Shown here piece by piece: positions 54,219-55,352 of a stretch of DNA of 55,352 bases. This DNA is from Acinetobacter tandoii DSM 14970 = CIP 107469 (GTDB lineage: Bacteria; Pseudomonadota; Gammaproteobacteria; Pseudomonadales; Moraxellaceae). The position numbers and the translations under genes are program-made. The stretch spans positions 1 through 55,352 of the forward strand of contig NZ_KE007365.1 in the NCBI RefSeq assembly GCF_000400735.1. Direction: 5' to 3'. Under the pieces are notes generated by a model. That model was given only the letters and a program-made list of their open reading frames with translations. It did no database searches and had not been told where the DNA came from. Position 1 is the stretch's first letter; every line of letters begins with the position of its first letter.

Positions 54219-55019
54219 TTAATAACCACCTTCTATTCGCTTTTCCTCACTGCCCTTTTTATACTTCGCCAACAATGTTCTTAATCCATTCATCAAGACA
54301 CTGGTATCTACGCCTACAGCGACAAACTCTGTTCCTAATTCTATGTATTTCTGCGTGACTTCATCTGTGGTGGATAAGATGCCTGCGGCTTTTCCTGCGG
54401 CACGAATCTTTTGAATGGCTGCTATGACAGCTTTCTGTACGTCAGGATGGTTCGGATCACCTTGATAGCCCATCGTCGCAGATAAATCGACTGCCCCAAT
54501 GAATACTCCATCAATCCCTTCAATTTTAAGAATTTCATCTAAATGATTTAAGCCTTGCACTGACTCAATTTGAATCAATAAACAAATTTGTTCATGCGCG
54601 TGTGCATAATAATCAGGAATACTGTTCCAACGCGTTGCACGCGCCAATGCTGCACCGACACCACGAATCCCTTCTGGTGGATAACGTACCGCTTTTACCA
54701 TAAGCTCTGCCTGCTCAACCGTTTCTACCATTGGAATCAATAAGGTTTGTACCCCAATATCCAATAACTGTTTAATTAATTGAACACTTCCAATGGGTGG
54801 ACGTACCACCGCTTGTGAAGGATATGCTGCCATGCTTTGCAGTTGTGATAATGTCGTTCTTAAATCACTCGGGGCATGTTCACCATCAATCAGTAACCAG
54901 TCATAGCCCGCATTTGCAATCAGTTCAGTTGCATACGCATCTGCCAAACCAACCCAAAGCCCTATTTGTTGTAGCTTTTTTAAATTTTGCTTAAAGTAAT
55001 TAATCGTGTCAGTCATCAT
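54219..55019 (-). CDS. HpcH/HpaI-family aldolase
   Basis: 266 residues from the ATG pair at 55016-55019; an in-frame TTG lies a little upstream. The fold is a class II aldolase barrel: GLWVGLADAYATELIANAGYDWLLIDGEHAPSDLRTTLSQLQ, the RPP and ETVEQAELM blocks, and IESVQGLNHLDEILKIEGIDGVFIGAVDLSATMGY. It cleaves 4-hydroxy-2-oxo acids such as 4-hydroxy-2-oxoheptanedioate into pyruvate and an aldehyde. It has no hpa cluster beside it, so the substrate is not certain. Confidence 0.85.
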   Translation of the reverse strand: MMTDTINYFKQNLKKLQQIGLWVGLADAYATELIANAGYDWLLIDGEHAPSDLRTTLSQLQSMAAYPSQAVVRPPIGSVQLIKQLLDIGVQTLLIPMVETVEQAELMVKAVRYPPEGIRGVGAALARATRWNSIPDYYAHAHEQICLLIQIESVQGLNHLDEILKIEGIDGVFIGAVDLSATMGYQGDPNHPDVQKAVIAAIQKIRAAGKAAGILSTTDEVTQKYIELGTEFVAVGVDTSVLMNGLRTLLAKYKKGSEEKRIEGGY

Positions 55020-55211
55020 GTTCAACGGTCATAAACGCACTTACTAAAAACAGTAAAGCCTTCTTCACACCTAAATACCAATATTGATTTTCTATTTGAT
55101 CATTGCATTCACCACTTAATCTTGCAGAATCCCCTCCAATCTCATAATTGAACAATCTTTGATAGATCATTCGTATACGCTGCTTGAATGTATAACTCTA
55201 AACGATTAATG

Positions 55212-55352
55212 TGATCCTAGCCAAAATAATGGACAGCACGTCCCTCTAAAGATAACGTAACTTTAATCTTTGGAGATTCAAGAAATGGCTAAACGTTTTA
55301 GTCCTGAATTTAAACAGCAAGCGATTGATTATGCACTTTCAAACTCCCACGA
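55212..55352 (+). mobile_element. Left part of an IS3-family insertion sequence (cut by the window)
   Basis: The transposase orfA at the right edge and an inverted-repeat-like left end starting with TG at 55212 (TGATCCTAGCCAAAATAATG, then GACA) resemble IS3/IS150-group ends, which read TG..CTG.CC.AAAA...GGACA. The exact left boundary is not sure. The body continues beyond the window, and target-site duplication cannot be checked from this side alone. Confidence 0.6.
55285..55352 (+). CDS. IS3-family transposase OrfA, N-terminal part only
   Basis: The ATG follows GGAG and a short spacer. The 22 visible residues (AKRFSPEFKQQAIDYALSNSH) match the helix-turn-helix start of IS3-type OrfA proteins. 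The window edge cuts it, so its completeness is not known. Confidence 0.75.
   Translation, partial: MAKRFSPEFKQQAIDYALSNSH

Noticed and set aside
1..55352. CRISPR array, tRNA or complete rRNA gene
   Set aside because: No evenly spaced repeats, and no cloverleaf or rRNA core was found when reading the gaps on both strands. Only an rRNA leader is inferred at the left edge.

Overview
This window looks like a chromosomal segment of an Acinetobacter-type gammaproteobacterium (Moraxellaceae). The basis is an AT-rich genome, an isc-hscBA-fdx cluster led by iscR, a PutA that lacks the N-terminal DNA-binding domain and sits next to an Lrp-type regulator, a phosphodiester-glycosidase protein, DUF2797/DUF6231/DUF2750 proteins, and an rRNA leader at the left edge that resembles Acinetobacter rrn leaders. 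The species cannot be named from the sequence alone. Most of the window is ordinary housekeeping DNA. I see no phage, CRISPR array, integron or obvious defence island.

Layout, left to right. 1-450: promoter and leader of an rRNA operon that reads leftward out of the window, then a bidirectional terminator. 0.45-4.1 kb: a DUF2057 exported protein, two tandem nitroreductase-like proteins and ftsY (all minus). 4.3-7.3 kb: a pair of exported M16 peptidase-family proteins, one with and one without the zinc site. 7.2-9.5 kb: small membrane proteins, a Sel1-like protein, a DUF2750 protein and a CBS-domain protein. 9.6-14.9 kb: a minus-strand series rnd, ycgL, a small membrane protein, MoxR-type ATPase, VWA protein and a stand-alone trpB. 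15.1-17.3 kb: metZ-ybaB-recR. 17.5-19.5 kb: a PhaC-like hydrolase with a 3-hydroxyisobutyrate-dehydrogenase-family enzyme. 19.6-25.3 kb: small orphan genes, a HIT protein, a porin, a MetF-like protein, DUF6231 and DUF2797. 25.4-29.1 kb: ppiD, hupB, a phasin and an SCP2-like membrane protein.

29.2-34.6 kb is the iron-sulfur assembly operon iscR-iscS-iscU-iscA-hscB-hscA-fdx. It is headed by a well-formed promoter that overlaps an IscR-type palindrome. 34.7-40.9 kb holds a membrane class III adenylate cyclase, a second HIT protein, mfd and a small unknown gene. 41-47.6 kb is the proline-use block: putP, a divergent Lrp-type regulator and putA. 47.8-55 kb has trmA, small genes, a DUF2233 phosphodiester glycosidase divergent from an LRAT-like protein, glnS, ppiB, lpxH and an HpcH/HpaI aldolase. 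The right edge cuts into an IS3-family insertion sequence.

The points most worth a second look are the stand-alone trpB, the serine-nucleophile PhaC-like protein together with a phasin but no PHA biosynthesis genes, the class III cyclase with a membrane anchor, the PutA/Lrp arrangement, a palindromic intergenic repeat at 53.4 kb with a related hairpin at 15.7 kb, and two adjacent small membrane proteins that share a short motif.
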